A DNA stretch of 64,000 nucleotides from Ichthyophis bannanicus (GCA_033557465.1 CM066033.1:229712109-229776108), one strand, 5' to 3'. Positions 24,564 through 36,989 are shown, counted from the first letter of the stretch. Notes: generated from the sequence alone by a model not told the origin. Made by a program: numbers and translations.

Positions 24564-24566
24564 TAA
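24529..24566 (+). repeat. (CA)n microsatellite
   Basis: An alternating CA run with one CATATA interruption. Confidence 0.9.
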
Positions 24567-24569
24567 AAC

Positions 24570-27500
24570 AAATTCCAGAGCCATCCAATACCCCTCTCCA
24601 CACCCTTAGTACATAAATCTGGACACCTCTGGTTTCCACACCCCAGGATTTCAAATGTGCCTCTTGAAGTCAGGTATCCCTTTGGCCAGCAGTATGCAAT
24701 ATCTAAAATGGTGTCATTGACACTCTGATTCATCCATTCCTTCATGTGATGGACAGAGTATAGTGAAGCTATTTGGCACAACTGCTAGCAGAAGGGAAAC
24801 TGGGTTCTGTCTGCATGAGAAGATTCAAGGAATGTTTCATGACTGAGTAGGAATCCGGGGATAAGTGAGGATTTAGGAGGCCCATATGGAAATTGGAGTG
24901 GCAGCCCTGGAAGCCAAGATTTTCATTTCAGAGTGGATGGAGGGCCATGGAGGCCTATGGTGGGTGGACTGTGGCTTACTGGGAATAAAGAAGTCCACAA
25001 TTGTGTTTTGAGTGGGTCCAATAGTGTGCTTTACTATGGGGGACCAGCAACCAAGTTAAATACACCTCCCAAGATAGTTTCCTGTCTTAAATGGCTCATA
25101 TTAACTCACTTAGGTATTAATGCTAGAAAGCTGATCCAGCATACAGTAGATACTAAATGAGCCCCTTATGATTCTTTTTGGCAACTGTAGGTGCATTAAG
25201 AAACCAACAGTTTTGTTGCATCATATTTGGGTGCATTAATACGCACTTAAAGGCACATTTTACAAATGACATCCAAGTGCAATCTTGTTTATCCAAGCCA
25301 AAACAATTGAAAGAAAAGCAGGCACGTCCAAGTTCAGGCACTGGTTTCACAAATGTAGACATGCCTGATACGTACCTGTGGAGCATCTGCATAGACATCC
25401 CTGGAATAGTATTCAAGAAAAGCAATATCTAGGAATGGTTAAAGTAGTGGGCTAGGACCAAGGAAGCCAGGGTTCAAATTCCACTGTTGCTCTCATCGTG
25501 ATTGTGGAGAGCACTGGGGATGGCAGCATGCCATCTTCTCCACAACCCCTGGATGTTTTATGGCCAAAACAAGCACTTCCCCAGTGCCTGGAACAGGCCT
25601 ACACATGGATAGGGTCCCAGATGTTTCTGAAATCAATAGGGGATGCCTAAGTCCATTGCAGTGCCCCAGACATGCCTCCATCATGTTCCCTGCCTACTTG
25701 GCCATCCCCACACCGGAGATGTCCTTAAAAGCCATTTCTAAAATGGCTACGGGGATGTCTCTGTGATTTGAACATCCGTATGCACATTTTCAGAAGTCAA
25801 AATCACAACTAAAGCTTTTAAAATGACCCCCTATGAGGCAGATTCCATATAGGCCAGTTATCTCCAGCGGACATGTTTAAATCATGCACAGGCATGATTC
25901 CATACTAATTCCGCATCCGTGGGTATAGACGCACCTGTGCTTCTGGGATTGGCTTGTAGACGTGTCCGGCGCAGCACAGCCAGCAGGCTGTTCAACCAGT
26001 CCGTGCACGTATCCAGTGTGATTCCCCATGCACGGTGTAGGCACAGTCCATAGAGTGAAGGGTAGTAACACGTCCCTCACCAATATTACGGACACAGGTA
26101 AATGCTAAAGTCGTTTCGGGCGTCCCTGCACTCAACGTATTCTGTAAAGTTGCACATTTCTGATCATGCCCATCTCTGCTATATACAGTACCTGTGGACG
26201 CCTGCAGCGGCCACATTTCCTCATTTAAAACGTGCAAACTAGACATAAATACTGATGATACATACTGTAAATGCTGATGCAAACTGGTCATCTCCTTAAA
26301 ATGCTAAGTATGGACCCTTACCAATGTCACAAAAACCCAAACTAACTTTCAACATCCTCCAAGGATACATTATATTGCTGAGCGACAAACCTATGCGCAA
26401 AAGGTATACATTTTGGAGTCCTTGATACCTGAAACAGAGTCCGGGATTGTGATTCGAAACGTGGCACATCATTTGTGATTGCACACATCTGTCATAACTG
26501 GCGCTTTATCTTTTAAGTTAAGTAAAAAAATATTTTTCACTGATAAAAACAATTAAAAAGGAACTACTGCACATTGGGCAGGGGGATGTGTTCTCCCTTC
26601 TTCCCTGGCAGTGCCTCTGACACTTTATAATAAGTGACTGCTGACATCTTAAAAAAATTTACATGCCAAGAAGGATGGCATACCTGCTGTGAATCACTGG
26701 GAATCTTCTTCTTTATGTTTCAGGTTGGATTGATTTCCCGGCTTTTGGTTTAGTTGTATGTTATTGATACAGTTTAACCTCTTATGACAATGGCTTTCTG
26801 GCTATGGCATCTGTTTCCACATATCTGGATACTGGCATTTCTCACAGCTGCACCATACAGGTGCTACATCTGTCCCATACAATGTCCACTCTCTGTCCTG
26901 ACTTATTTTGGCCTTCATACATCTGCTACCTGTGGGGCATCCCTGCCTGCCTTCCTGTGTGAGCCTGGGAGGGGGGATTCCTGTGCTATCATACCCAGAT
27001 AGCAAGCTGCCAGATATATCACCACTCTTACAGTTTGCATAGATCCTGGACTGGGTAAGGATGTAGACCTCATGGCACAATCTGGGGAATGTTGGCACAA
27101 CATCAGTCAGGTTTCCCAGTGCCTGGCATAGTGGGGCCATATCACAGTGAAACCTGGTGAAACTGCGGTCATACATAAAAGTCCAGTTACTAGCCAGGTA
27201 GTCATGTCCTCCCTGAATTGCAGATCAACATAACAGATTCTCCTGTATGACCCTCAAACTGCACATACACAAACACTCTCACTTGCAGGGACAAACGGTA
27301 GAACACAGCAGAAAATTGTCTAAGTAACGGCCTTAATCCACATCTTCAGCAGGAATAACGGGCACATCTACGGGGAAAGCTCAAACGTGCACGGCGCTTT
27401 TGAGAATACGCTATACATGTCTCCATGGCTGGCCATGCCCCTGTTCTGCCCCCTCAGTGATGCGTACAGACATCCCCATGCTAGTGAGATAAACGTGCGC

Positions 27501-28080
27501 AGGCGCCATGTACTGAAATACATTCGTAGATGGTTTTTTTCGGCATATAAATGTCCCCAGCACATGTCCAAATGCTTATTTGCTTTCTGGAATGACCCTA
27601 TTAGAGGATAACTGAGAAAAAGGGAAGTTTAGTTCCATGCAATTTTAAAAGCCTAGATATTTAGAAAAGGCTCAGAAAATTCAGAACCTTTTCTAAAATA
27701 CATATTGCACTACTAAAGAAACTCATATATGTGAAAGGATGAGGATCAGAAGATATGTCACAAAAGAAAAAAAGCTTGAGAAAGAGCCATATCACTCAGG
27801 GCTTTGTACATGCACATAGCACTTCTCACATGTATAAGCAGCAATTTGCAAATTACACGTTTGAGTGGCGGATTTTGCAAAACTGCCTGTCCACAGAGAA
27901 CTGATTAAGGAACCAAGCTCTGAAACTCAAACATATGTTTGAAGACAGGAAGTTGACATCGGACATCAGAAAAGGGGATGCAAAGATCCCCATGGCACGG
28001 AAGTTGTAAAGTGACTGCTGCAGGGCTCTTGCAGCCATTACCTCGGCTGCAATGGATGCCCCTGGAGTGCTGGTGCTCTA
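24570..28080. other. Long stretch without recognisable genes or elements
   Basis: Open frames reach 124 codons (27,176-26,802, minus) but carry no motif and overlap frames on the other strand. I saw no TIR pairs, LINE motifs or tandem repeats that I could define. Confidence 0.35.
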
Positions 28081-28120
28081 GGTGACTGCCTAGTTCACGT
28101 AACGGTAGCACCGGCCCTGC
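28030..28120. mobile_element. hAT-like terminus (GCACCGGCCCTG)
   Basis: The sequence 'gtgctggtgctctaggtgactgcctagttcacgtaacggtagcaccggccctg' is the reverse of the CAGGGCCGGTGC end seen at 11,992. It marks the right-hand end of a related hAT-type non-autonomous element whose other end was not found. Confidence 0.45.
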
Positions 28121-28199
28121 CTGTCAGTGGACTGTCAGGGAGCAGGGGGGACACATTCTACCAGATTAATATTCAGAAGAAAGCACAAAGCTATTGAGG

Positions 28200-28540
28200 G
28201 GCATTTTCATCAGTGAAAGACATCACTGCTTTAATAATCACCCAGATATTCAATATTGAATATCCAGCATGCCCAGATAGCGTTTTAGCTAACTGGACAG
28301 CAGCAATATGCAGCCACTGGCTATTTAGCTAACCCGGCTAAAGTAAGGTCAGTCTAATTTTAGCTGGTTTGAACCAAATGGCCAGTGGCTGAATATCACC
28401 GCTGACCAGTTAAGATGAGCTCCTCCTCCAGGATGCTACACGGTTAGCCTCCGGGCATTTAGTGGTGTTGGAAGTGGATATTCAAGTACCACAAATGGCT
28501 CCGTGCCACTGAATATCGCACTCACCACGTCACTGCAGTT
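28200..28540. mobile_element. Probable short DNA element
   Basis: It contains 'gatattcaatattgaatatc' (a palindrome), 'agctaactggacagcag...' and 'gccactggctat' / 'atggccagtggctgaatatc' as inverted arms. Style and motifs resemble 15,265-15,600. Ends are uncertain. Confidence 0.4.
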
Positions 28541-28559
28541 TAACGGGAAAGAATAATTC

Positions 28560-30200
28560 TAATGCTTTAAAAAAGGCTCCGATAATATAGATGTGCTTTA
28601 TTTTCGATGCTAAGAATGGTGCCCTTTAAAACAATCTAGCAGTCTCACTGTGGGACTGAGCAGCTAGATCTGTAGCTTTGCGAAGGTGCCACCGCGAAGC
28701 AGTTAAAGAGAGCCTTCCGATTTCACGGAACAAAAGCCTTTAGCTGCTGAAAACAAGGGGTGTTTATGGATGCCTTGGGGAAGTGGGGGAAGAGCAATAC
28801 ATATATCCCTTTCCAAAGCTCTTTGCAAACATTCCAGCATGGAGCCCATTGGCAGAGATACTAGATGGCTATTAGGTGGCTACACAAATACCCACAACAT
28901 CTTGTCACCTCATGATTCATTGCTATCGGGAGGAGGGGGCTTAAAAAACAAATTAACCCTAAAAGGAGTCCATCAGAGCAGCTCCAAGTTTTGAGTCCTC
29001 ACTAATAAGGGCCAGAATTTTGGGGGATACTTTCAGCTCTGCCGCAGATGCACTTCAGGGGCTCTCTATTAAGCAGCTGGACTTATCAATATATATTTAC
29101 GTTTGAAGACTAAGTGGCCATTGGCTTTCCCACTGTTTTACTTAGCTAGGAAAACAACTCTATCAAAGTAAGTATTATTCCAAAACCCAACTTCCTGTGC
29201 AGAATGCTCCCATGTGTTCCATCAGTCTGGTTCTCTGATGAACTACATCGTTTCTTATAAACTGTCCATGGTCCATAAATTTCCAAGCATAAAGGCTATT
29301 ACTGTGCTGTACAAATCTGCTGAGAATTTCATTCTTACAACTTCATTTTGCTTTGCAGCAAATGAGTTATGTAAGAAAATTCATCTACAGAGTTAAAGTT
29401 TTGGTTAATTTTTCTTCCTGCCTATTTTTAGTTAGACCTAAGCTACATTGTGTTTTGTTTGATTTCAGTTCCCTCGTATCAGACGTTTTTCTCTATCAGT
29501 CTCAACAAACATCCTTCAAAACAACTATAGTGCTTGACTAGAAAAATGTTTAAATACCGTATTAGGAAGCAGACGTCTTGTTTTGCTCTTTTCAAAGGGA
29601 ATAAACACAGCAAGACCTGAAACTACTATGATGGTTTAAAGATCATGGTCGGATGCACTACATATGTCTCAATAGCTGTATGTTGAATAGTATCAGTGTA
29701 TAGAAGATTTAAAAGCAATTTTATGAAACATGTTTTTGCATGGAAAATGTTTGGCTCTTATAATATCTCACAGCAGAATACAAATATTTAAGTACACACA
29801 CTGATAACATGATGCATCCTTATACAAGCAGTATGCATAGAGGTGTGGAATTGGGATATACACGCAAGTACATACCTAAAGTATATACACATTTATACCT
29901 CCTATGAAGAAGATGTAAATCTGTGCGCTACTGGGGATGGTCTAGGTGCCTATGTTATAAAGTAGGCGTATGCAGGCCAAAAACGTTTGTCTTGTTTCAT
30001 TTCTGATTTTCGGAGGGAGGGGGGTTATCTCATTCTTTTTCCTCAATAGCACGTACTCTTTTGCAAGAGTGCGCTCTATTACTCAGTGGTACGCACACTT
30101 GTGAAAGAGTGTCCACTGTTGATGGGAACCAGGAAATAGCAAAGTCATCATTTCCAGTTTTACTAAGATTGTGGCTTTTGTTTCAAATGAAAGCACATCT
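28560..30200. other. Nothing recognised
   Basis: AT-rich DNA with small random open frames. No repeats or motifs were defined. Confidence 0.4.
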
Positions 30201-30218
30201 CTATTATAAAGACACATA

Positions 30219-30906
30219 GGGGGTTATTCAGTGCCACAAATAGCGGGATTGGACATCCCAACAGGACATCCATCCCCGTTATTCATGCCCTTCCCACTGG
30301 CATCTAACTTCCCCGCCAGTTGTATGGGGAGGTTAGATGGGGACAGGGAAGGGGTGGATCAGGGACAGAGGCAGGGCGGGCGGTGGGCGGTCATCAGCCC
30401 TGGACGTACAGGGCCGATTCCAATGTCGGCCCTGTATGTCCAGGGCCAATGGCTTAGACATGGAACTTATTCCACCTTTGAGGTAGAATAAGTTCCCCGA
30501 GCTTGCAGGGGACGGCAGCCCAGAGCTCAAAAGAGGCATCAGGGGGTGGAGGAAATTCCCCGCAGCTTGACCTTGGCCTTGGGAGGCCGGATCAGGGGTC
30601 GGGCTGTGGAGAAAGCATTTTTCTGTGCCAGAGATCGCGGCTTTACAATGGAGCCGCGGTGCCATGACAAATGGATGCCATGGCACCACAATTCCATTGT
30701 AGAGCCCTGACTGAGCTAGCTGGGGACAGGTCTGTATGTACAGACTGGGCTGAATCGAAGTCCCGGCCTGCACATACAGGCCTGTTAGCAATTCTGATCC
30801 CGCGGGGCTAGATGTGCCCCACGGTATCAGAATCGCGAACGTCTCTGTACGTCCGGCTCATACCGGACGTACAGAGATGCTGTACGTCTCCAATGGAATG
30901 AGCCCC
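30219..30906. mobile_element. Serial-hairpin element, family A, copy 2
   Basis: Ends are GGGGGTTATTC on the left and GAATGAGCCCC on the right. The flanks 'ta(g)' and 'ttag' allow a 3-bp TAG duplication. Internal hairpins in order: CCCTGGACGTACAGGGCC/GGCCCTGTATGTCCAGGG; GGAACTTATTCCACC/GGTAGAATAAGTTCC; TACAATGGA..GGTGCCATG/CATGGCACC..TCCATTGTA; CTGATCCCG.../...CGGTATCAG; and GTACGTCCGGCTCATACCGGACGTAC. A 152-codon minus-strand frame across it is a by-product. Compare 19,496 and 41,532. Confidence 0.7.
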
Positions 30907-31082
30907 TTAGGCATCTATGTTGCCTTTATAAAATAGACAAAACAGGCACCTTTATGTGACTTTGAAATAAGGCTCTTTTATAAAATGATTTTGAGGGTGA
31001 TTTTACAAATGGGTGCCTAGGTTAAATGGGTTGGCAGAGAGCTATTTAAAGCCTATTAATCTATTTGTCTATCTAATTTTAT

Positions 31083-31150
31083 ATGTTCCATGTAAACCGC
31101 ACTGATGCTGAATAGCGCGGTATATAAGAAAATGTAAATAAATAAATATT
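31083..31150 (+). repeat. SINE/LINE 3' tail fragment
   Basis: 'ttccatgtaaaccgcactgatgctgaatagcgcggtatataagaaaatgtaaataaataaat' matches the 3' tail of the SINEs at 21,838 and 35,688 without their tRNA head. It is either a truncated SINE or the partner LINE's own 3' end. Confidence 0.65.
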
Positions 31151-31904
31151 TCACATACACTAATCCAAAAATGATCCAGAACAGATTGCAATAAAACATC
31201 CATATTTCATGCATCAAAATAATATAAAACATTACATTCACAAAACATTGCTTAGGAACAAAATACCCCTGCAGCATAATTCATAATCACATATAACAAA
31301 TTTAAATTAAAATGAAAATCAAATCAAATAAAACAATAAATGAAATTTATCAGCTATTAAAAACGTGACTGAAAAAGTAGTCTTTCATATGTCTATAGAA
31401 TAGTGCATAATTGTACCTATATTTCTTTATAAAATACTAGTGTAAAATCTTGCACAAATTGTGGCTATCTTCCAGGTGCAGACCTTATGTCTGCTCAAGA
31501 ACAAATATAAATGCCTATGCCTACACTATGGAAGTACACACATAAATTAAGGAATTTCATAATCTTTATGTATACTTTCTGGCTCCACCCACACTTCACC
31601 CAGATTGCAGACCTGGCAATACAGTAAGAGCACACATGCCATCAGATGTATTCTTCAGCCTGGTGCATTTGTGTAAGATAATGAAAAACAATTGTGATTC
31701 TATATTATATCTTATTCAAATTTCATAATTATCACTTAAATAGTTTTATGCATCTCAAATAAAGTCACTCAACTAAGTATTCCATCCTAAAAAAAAAAAT
31801 TGAAAAAAACGTTTGAAAATATTTTTATAAATTGTTATTAATAATTATATGATAGTGCATGAATAATCCAATATATATATTTAATAAATATGTATGTGTT
31901 TATG

Positions 31905-31985
31905 TATTTAACATTTCTTATATACCGCCTTTCATGACATCAAGGCGGTTTACATTGAACACGAAAAATATATGAAAGAGCTCAA
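31905..31985 (-). repeat. LINE/SINE-like 3' tail, reversed
   Basis: 'cttatataccgcctttcatgacatcaaggcggtttacattgaacacg' is the reverse-orientation relative of the tails at 3,530 and 38,940. The element body is absent. Confidence 0.5.
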
Positions 31986-32071
31986 TAACTCAAGTGAACC
32001 AAATGACATTGTTCACCAAAAAGATTTTCATCATTACTATTTCATACTGAATATTGAATAGAATCATATTG

Positions 32072-32115
32072 GGAAAGAAAACCTTTACTTACCTTGAAAG
32101 AAAACCTTTACTTAC
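32072..32115 (+). repeat. Short tandem duplication
   Basis: A 21-bp unit GAAAGAAAACCTTTACTTACC is present twice, two bases apart. Confidence 0.8.
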
Positions 32116-32125
32116 CACAGACATC

Positions 32126-32240
32126 TTCACATAAGAACATAAGATAGGCCATACTGGGTCAGACCAAGGTCCATCAATCCCAGTATCCTGTTTCCAATAG
32201 TGGACAATCCAGTTCACAAGTAACTGGTAGGTTTCTGAAA
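32126..32240 (-). mobile_element. CR1-like 3' end, very short copy
   Basis: 'cataagaacataagataggccatactgggtcagaccaaggtccatc...cagtatcctgtttcc' is the same 3' terminus as at 1,508 and 34,855. It is truncated to about 115 bp. Confidence 0.8.
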
Positions 32241-32580
32241 AGGCGGTTCACAGCATCTATGATATCAATTTTATACTTCAAAATGGAATTCAACATGAAT
32301 CCAATACTATTATAAATCCTTCTTGTATGGCTCTCTTAAAATTTAAAAACAGAATTCCAGAATACAGCATTTGAATTATTAGGAACTCCATAAATCCAAT
32401 GTCTATATTCTCAAGAGAACACAGTTCACACTCCATAAATACCGATGCATATAAGAGTTGTATTTTTCCTTCAAGGCGATTTCTCCAAATGGGTTAGTTT
32501 TGCACATACCATGACAGTCATGAACCTCACTTCTAAGCTAGAATATGTGGTTTATCATCTTACTCTCTCAAATGTATTGT

Positions 32581-32871
32581 TTATGCTCGGCGTAGTACTT
32601 GTATCGTGCCAAAAAGAGCTTCCTTCTGGAGGTCGTAAGATATAACATGTATGGGTGATTTATCAAGGTGTGCTTGGAAATTCTTCTTAATCAAGCCCGT
32701 GGCATCCAACACATTGGGAAATATGTCTGGATCTTTCTGCCACATTTTCTTGGTGTCTGACTGCATTTCTTGGTACTTGAAGATCTTCTCTCTCTCAATG
32801 TGGTTGATACCTCTATGATCAATGCCATTCTGGTGTTGTTCTCCTTTACCACTATGTCCAGCTTCTTTCAT
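32581..32871 (-). pseudogene. LINE ORF C-terminal fragment, clade uncertain
   Basis: The 96-codon minus-strand frame contains HIEREKIFKYQEMQSDTKKM, then a block shaped like VLDATGLIKKNFQAHLDKSP, and it ends LFGTIQVLRR. I recall this layout (REKEKIxKYQxLxxELxxxW ... PIVxGALGxxxKxxxxxLxxI ... LLGTAxILRKVL) from C-termini of R2/R4-like or related endonuclease-reverse-transcriptase proteins in invertebrates and some vertebrates. No RT core accompanies it, so the clade is a guess. It could be chance, but the three phrases in the right order argue against that. Confidence 0.4.
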
Positions 32872-32879
32872 CCAGCTTT

Positions 32880-34095
32880 TTATAGGTTGGAATGGGAGTA
32901 TCCCAGGTGATCATAACCTCTTCTAAAGAGGAGCTCATAACCATTCAGGATATGGTATATAGCACTAGAATGTTAATTTTTTCTAGCTAAATGTCAGTTT
33001 CCAACACATAACATGTGCCGTACCCTATAAGCATGTGTCACTTCTCTCTCTTTCTCCTGTGTCTCCATCTCCTGTGCCCGCTTCCCCATGTCCAGCATAT
33101 CCCCCCATCTCCGTATACCTTCCTCCTCTGTGGCCAGCATCTCCCCACCACCTGCCATAAGGACCAGCATTGCCCATCCAACTACCTAGACCAACATTTT
33201 TATCCAGCAAAGCTAACAGCCAATAAATGCAAATGAGGGGGCCGCAGAAGAGAAGGGAGAGAAAAAATGCTAAATTGTGGGTGGGGGCTGTGGGGAGGGC
33301 TAAGGAGACTGTAGAGGAGAAGCTGCTACCTTCAGAAGGAGGTAAGAATGGGGTAGGGGACAGGGGTTGGGCACAGGGACAGTGGGCTAGATAAAGGGCT
33401 GCAGCAGGCCAGAAGGGCCCATGGCCCATTTCTTTGATGCCCATGGCATAGTTGGTATTTTTAGATACTATCATTTTTAATGCAGTTAAAATTTTTAAAA
33501 AGGTATTCCATTTACATTTACATTTACATTGTTATCAGTGAAACATCTTCCAGACTAGTGATTTAAATTAATTTGATTTAAATCAACTAATCCTGGAGGT
33601 TTGTGAAAAAAAGATCCATGGGGGAAGGGAGAACAGTGGCTATAGATGTCTGCAGTCAGCAGAACGCCAACACTTGCATTGTCAGTTTTAAGGACCTGCT
33701 AATCACCAGCTTCCTTTCTTGAAATCTGGCCAGGCCAGCTAGAATGCAAGCCTGTTTACAGTCCTAGACAAGGAATGGACTTTGTGAGGTTGGAGCATTT
33801 ATATGAAGGCCATGGCTTGACTAGGAGACAGAGCCTGGATGATGGGTGTCAGGACATTGATTAGAGGTCAGAATGATCTTGATGAAGGCTGGAACCTCAA
33901 TCAGGGTGAGTTAGGGCATGGATTGGAAGTTGTGGCCTAGATATGGGGAAATCAGAACACTGATCATTGGTCAAGGAGATCTTGATGGAGTATAGGATGA
34001 AATCACACGCTCAAAACACTTTCACTTTGGGCTGGTTTATAAATAAAATTTTGAGTCATCATGTATGCATGGTACAATTCTTTTTGTTGTTTAGC
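32880..34095. other. Nothing recognised
   Basis: Contains a C/T-rich patch (33,010-33,200) and a G-rich patch (33,230-33,420) that open long frames by composition (149 codons at 33,474-33,025). No motif and no repeat family were identified. Confidence 0.4.
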
Positions 34096-34101
34096 CTATA
34101 T

Positions 34102-34192
34102 AGAAACATAGAAATATGACGACAGAAAAAGACCACATGGCCTATCTAGTCTATCCTTCCTTATCAACAACTACAACAGTTGCTTTCATGGT
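34102..34192 (-). mobile_element. CR1-like 3' end fragment
   Basis: 'tagaaacatagaaatatgacgacagaaaaagaccacatggcctatctagtct' is the same 3' terminus as the long CR1 copy ending at 18,481. Only the tip remains. Confidence 0.75.
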
Positions 34193-34851
34193 CAGCTGTA
34201 TTTTTATATAGTGTGGCAAGTGTGGCAAAAATGGGAGCAAATCCCTGGCAAGGGTTTCTCCCAGATCACATTCACTATGAAGAAAATAATTTTAAGCAGA
34301 CCCCTTCAGAAACCAGGATTATCATGAAGTTTGAAACAGGGGACTATCCCTAACTCAGTGGAACCTTCTGCTCACTCCTGAAAGGTGTGCAACCCAGAAG
34401 CAGAGGGGAAGGACAGAGCTAGCGAGTTCCCATCAGAGCAAAATGTATGCCCTAGAACCAGGGAAGGAGGTGCGCAGATTGCCTGAAACTTTATCTGGCT
34501 TCTACCCATACACCCATGGGAAGCAGAATACATGTATAGATATAGACCCAGTTGAGGACAAAAGCCCATGTACCTTGCAGAGGAAGAGGAGATGGAATTT
34601 TAGAGGCAGCTAATTTAAAAATATCAGTTTTTTCTAAGGACTTTCAGGCTTAACAAGGCTTTGCTCTTTGTGGTTTTGCTGCAGTGGGTGATGCCTTCCT
34701 GTCTTGTCCTGCTCAATATACCAAGAAATGGGAAGTTGTTAAGTGAACAGCCCAAAAAAAACCAAGGTCATTAAGCCAATTTCAGGGGAAAGCCCTGACT
34801 ATACACTACTGTTAAAGAATTTTGTGGGGGAGGTCTCAAAGGAACAGAATA

Positions 34852-35445
34852 GTTAAGAACATAAGAAATGCCATACTGGGTCAGACCAAGGTCCATCAAG
34901 CCCAGGATCCTGTTTCCAACAGTGGCCAATCCAGGTCACGAGTACCTGGCAGTTTCCCCAAAAAGACACAGGTTCCACAATGCTTGTATTGGGGCAAGCA
35001 GTGGATATCCCGGGTCACCTTTAATAATGGTTTATGGACCTTTCCTCCAGGAATTTGTCCAAACCTTTTTTAAACCTGGCTACACTAACAGCTTTTACTA
35101 CATCCTCCCGTAACAAATTCCAGAGCTTGATTATATGTTGAGTGAAAAAAATATTTTCTCTTATTAGTCTTAAATAGGTTACCCTGTAGCTTCATTACAT
35201 GTCCCTTAGTCTTTCCATATTTTGATGGCGTAAACAATTGATCTGCGTTTACCCGTTCCACTCCATTCATTAATTTATAGACCTCTATCATATTTCTCCT
35301 CAGCCAGCTCTTTTCCAGGTTGAAGAGTCCTAACCTTTTTAGCATCTCCTCATAGGGATATTCTTCCATCCCCTTTACCATTTTGGTGGCTCTTTATTGT
35401 ACCTTTTCTAATAATGCTATATCCTTCTTAAGATACGGCGACCAT
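34852..35445 (-). mobile_element. CR1-like LINE, 5'-truncated copy
   Basis: On the minus strand, 35,440-35,085 carries the CR1 ORF2 C-terminus: [50 protein letters not shown]. Then comes the 3' untranslated end, terminating at 'gttaagaacataagaaatgcc' (34,852). It is the same subfamily as 1,508-2,188 (about 80-90% alike by eye). A stop and frame changes make it inactive. Confidence 0.85.
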
Positions 35446-35687
35446 TTGACAGGTCCTCTGTATGCGGGTACATATGTAACCTACCTAGAGCTCAGGGACA
35501 GTTTACTGAACAGAAAAACTCCACAGCTGAATTGTTCTACACAGTTTAAAGGCTGCCAGACTGTGATTTAAAGAAACCTTGGAGATGTTGGACATTGCGA
35601 CATATGGCTGAACAAAAAACCTTCAGGACTGAGTTCTGCAGTTAAGTTTAAACACTGCCAAGTGACATTTAAAGAAACAGAGTGGAG

Positions 35688-35962
35688 GAGTGGCCTAGTG
35701 GTTGGGGCAAGGTACTTCAGGCCAGAAGGTCAGGGGTTCAAATCCCACTAGAGAACAGCAACCTTGGGTCAGAAGGATTGGGGTTTTTAGTCCCACAGGT
35801 GCTCCTTGTGGCCTTGGGCAAGCCACATAACCCTCCATAGCCCATGTTCCCTGTAAAATAGTTATCTCCAAGTTATAATGCCCTGTTCAATGTAATTTCA
35901 GTTTGTTCAATGTAAACCACACTGATGCAGAATAATATGGTATATAAGAGAAAATAAATACC
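35688..35962 (+). mobile_element. tRNA-derived SINE, copy 3
   Basis: It starts GTGGAGGAGTGGCCTAGTGG (A box) and has CAGGGGTTCAAATCCC (B box). The CORE-like block reads CTTGGGCAAGCCACATAACCCTCC, and the tail ATGTAAACCACACTGATGCAGAATAATATGGTATATAAGAGAAAATAAATA. It is nearly identical to 21,838-22,125 over its length. Confidence 0.88.
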
Positions 35963-36289
35963 TTCTGACATGCACTCTTTGCAGCCACATACAGTTCTGT
36001 TACCATGGGCTGTGGAGGAAACAGCCTGTGCAAGAAAGTTGCACTTATATTTCCTTTCTTTTTGTGCGGAATTAAAACACAACTTAAGTCCTTTTGACAG
36101 GCTGAGGAACTTGTTTCATTTTTGCCTTTCACCCCAGAGTTACATAGCAGATGTTGCCAATGAATTCTGCAATATTCCTTTTCAGCAAGAAGCCAAGTGA
36201 AATTGTCTTAACCAAAGGTGACCATGGGTAGATGCAAAAATGTAGATCATGCATTGGAGGTCATTTCAGAAGCATCTACACATGTAAAT

Positions 36290-36665
36290 GCATCGTAACA
36301 TAGGAAATGATGGCAAAGACCAGCATGGCCCATCTAGTCTGCCCATTAAGGTGGCTGCGATTGTACTAGGGTTGCCAACTGGCTCCAGATGCGCCCGACA
36401 GGCTTGCTCCAGTCCTGGGTTTACCCCATTGCATGCAGTTACTTGTAGTTTTCCTTTTCTTATGGAGTACAATGGAGAAATCAGAACTACATATCCCTGC
36501 ATGCAATGAGGTAAACCCAGGACTGGATTAAACCTGTCGGGCGCATCTGGAGCCAGTTGGCAACCCTAGATTGTACCTGTCACTCCATGCAGGTAAACCC
36601 CCTATGCCTTTGTTTAGGTTTGTACCTACTGCTCCATGAATTATTCCTAACCCATCCACCCCAAC
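36290..36665 (-). mobile_element. CR1-like 3' end fragment, split by a miniature element
   Basis: 'taacataggaaatgatggcaaagaccagcatggcccatctagtctgccca' at 36,297 and 'ctgtcactccatgcaggtaa' after 36,577 are parts of one CR1 3' end (compare 18,330-18,450). They are separated by the hAT-type element at 36,367-36,568. Confidence 0.65.
36367..36568. mobile_element. hAT-type miniature element with 8-bp TSD
   Basis: Ends are TAGGGTTGCCAACTGGCTCC and its reverse complement; the arms extend about 70 bp each way (through CCATTGCATGCAG / CTGCATGCAATG). The 8-bp sequence GATTGTAC lies immediately outside on both sides (36,359-36,366 and 36,569-36,576), as expected for hAT insertion. It is non-coding, and the arms still pair well, so it is fairly young. 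Confidence 0.85.
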
Positions 36666-36737
36666 CATGCTTTTGTTTAGAGCTGAACCTATCACTCAGT
36701 GTAGGCTATACCCTCAGTGGAGGAATAACCATGTGCA

Positions 36738-36925
36738 AAGTTGCCAAGCTACCCACGTCCAGGAGTGAGATTGTTTGCCAGTTCTGGTTTTAAATTTTTA
36801 TTCCCATGCAGTATGGTAATGATAGTCCCTAATTTTACCCATTGGAATCAGTGCTGCAGGCCCCATAATGCATCAGGATGAGCTTGTGAGAAATCCAGGA
36901 CTGGCTTAAAATCTCACTCATGGAT
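36738..36925. mobile_element. Miniature TIR element, copy a
   Basis: Left arm 'gttgccaagctacccacgtccaggagtgagattg'; right arm 'ccaggactggcttaaaatctcactcatgga'. The interior (TAGTCCCTAATTTTACCCATTGGAATCA) matches the neighbour at 36,990-37,204. The right end is degraded. Confidence 0.6.
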
Positions 36926-36989
36926 GTGGGCCATACCAAGGGCTATGAAAGCGGTGTGGCTGCACAGCGCACAAGTACAGAAAGGGTGC

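Noticed and set aside
26802..27176. 124-codon minus-strand frame
   Set aside because: Cys- and Gly-containing but without any family pattern; overlaps another open frame.
30333..30791. 152-codon minus-strand frame
   Set aside because: Lies within a serial-hairpin element; the inverted structure mirrors frames across strands. Not kept in the other copies.
35500..35690. Apparent repeat around 'tttaaagaaac' before the SINE
   Set aside because: Only short, imperfect similarity; no defined unit and no clean SINE target duplication.
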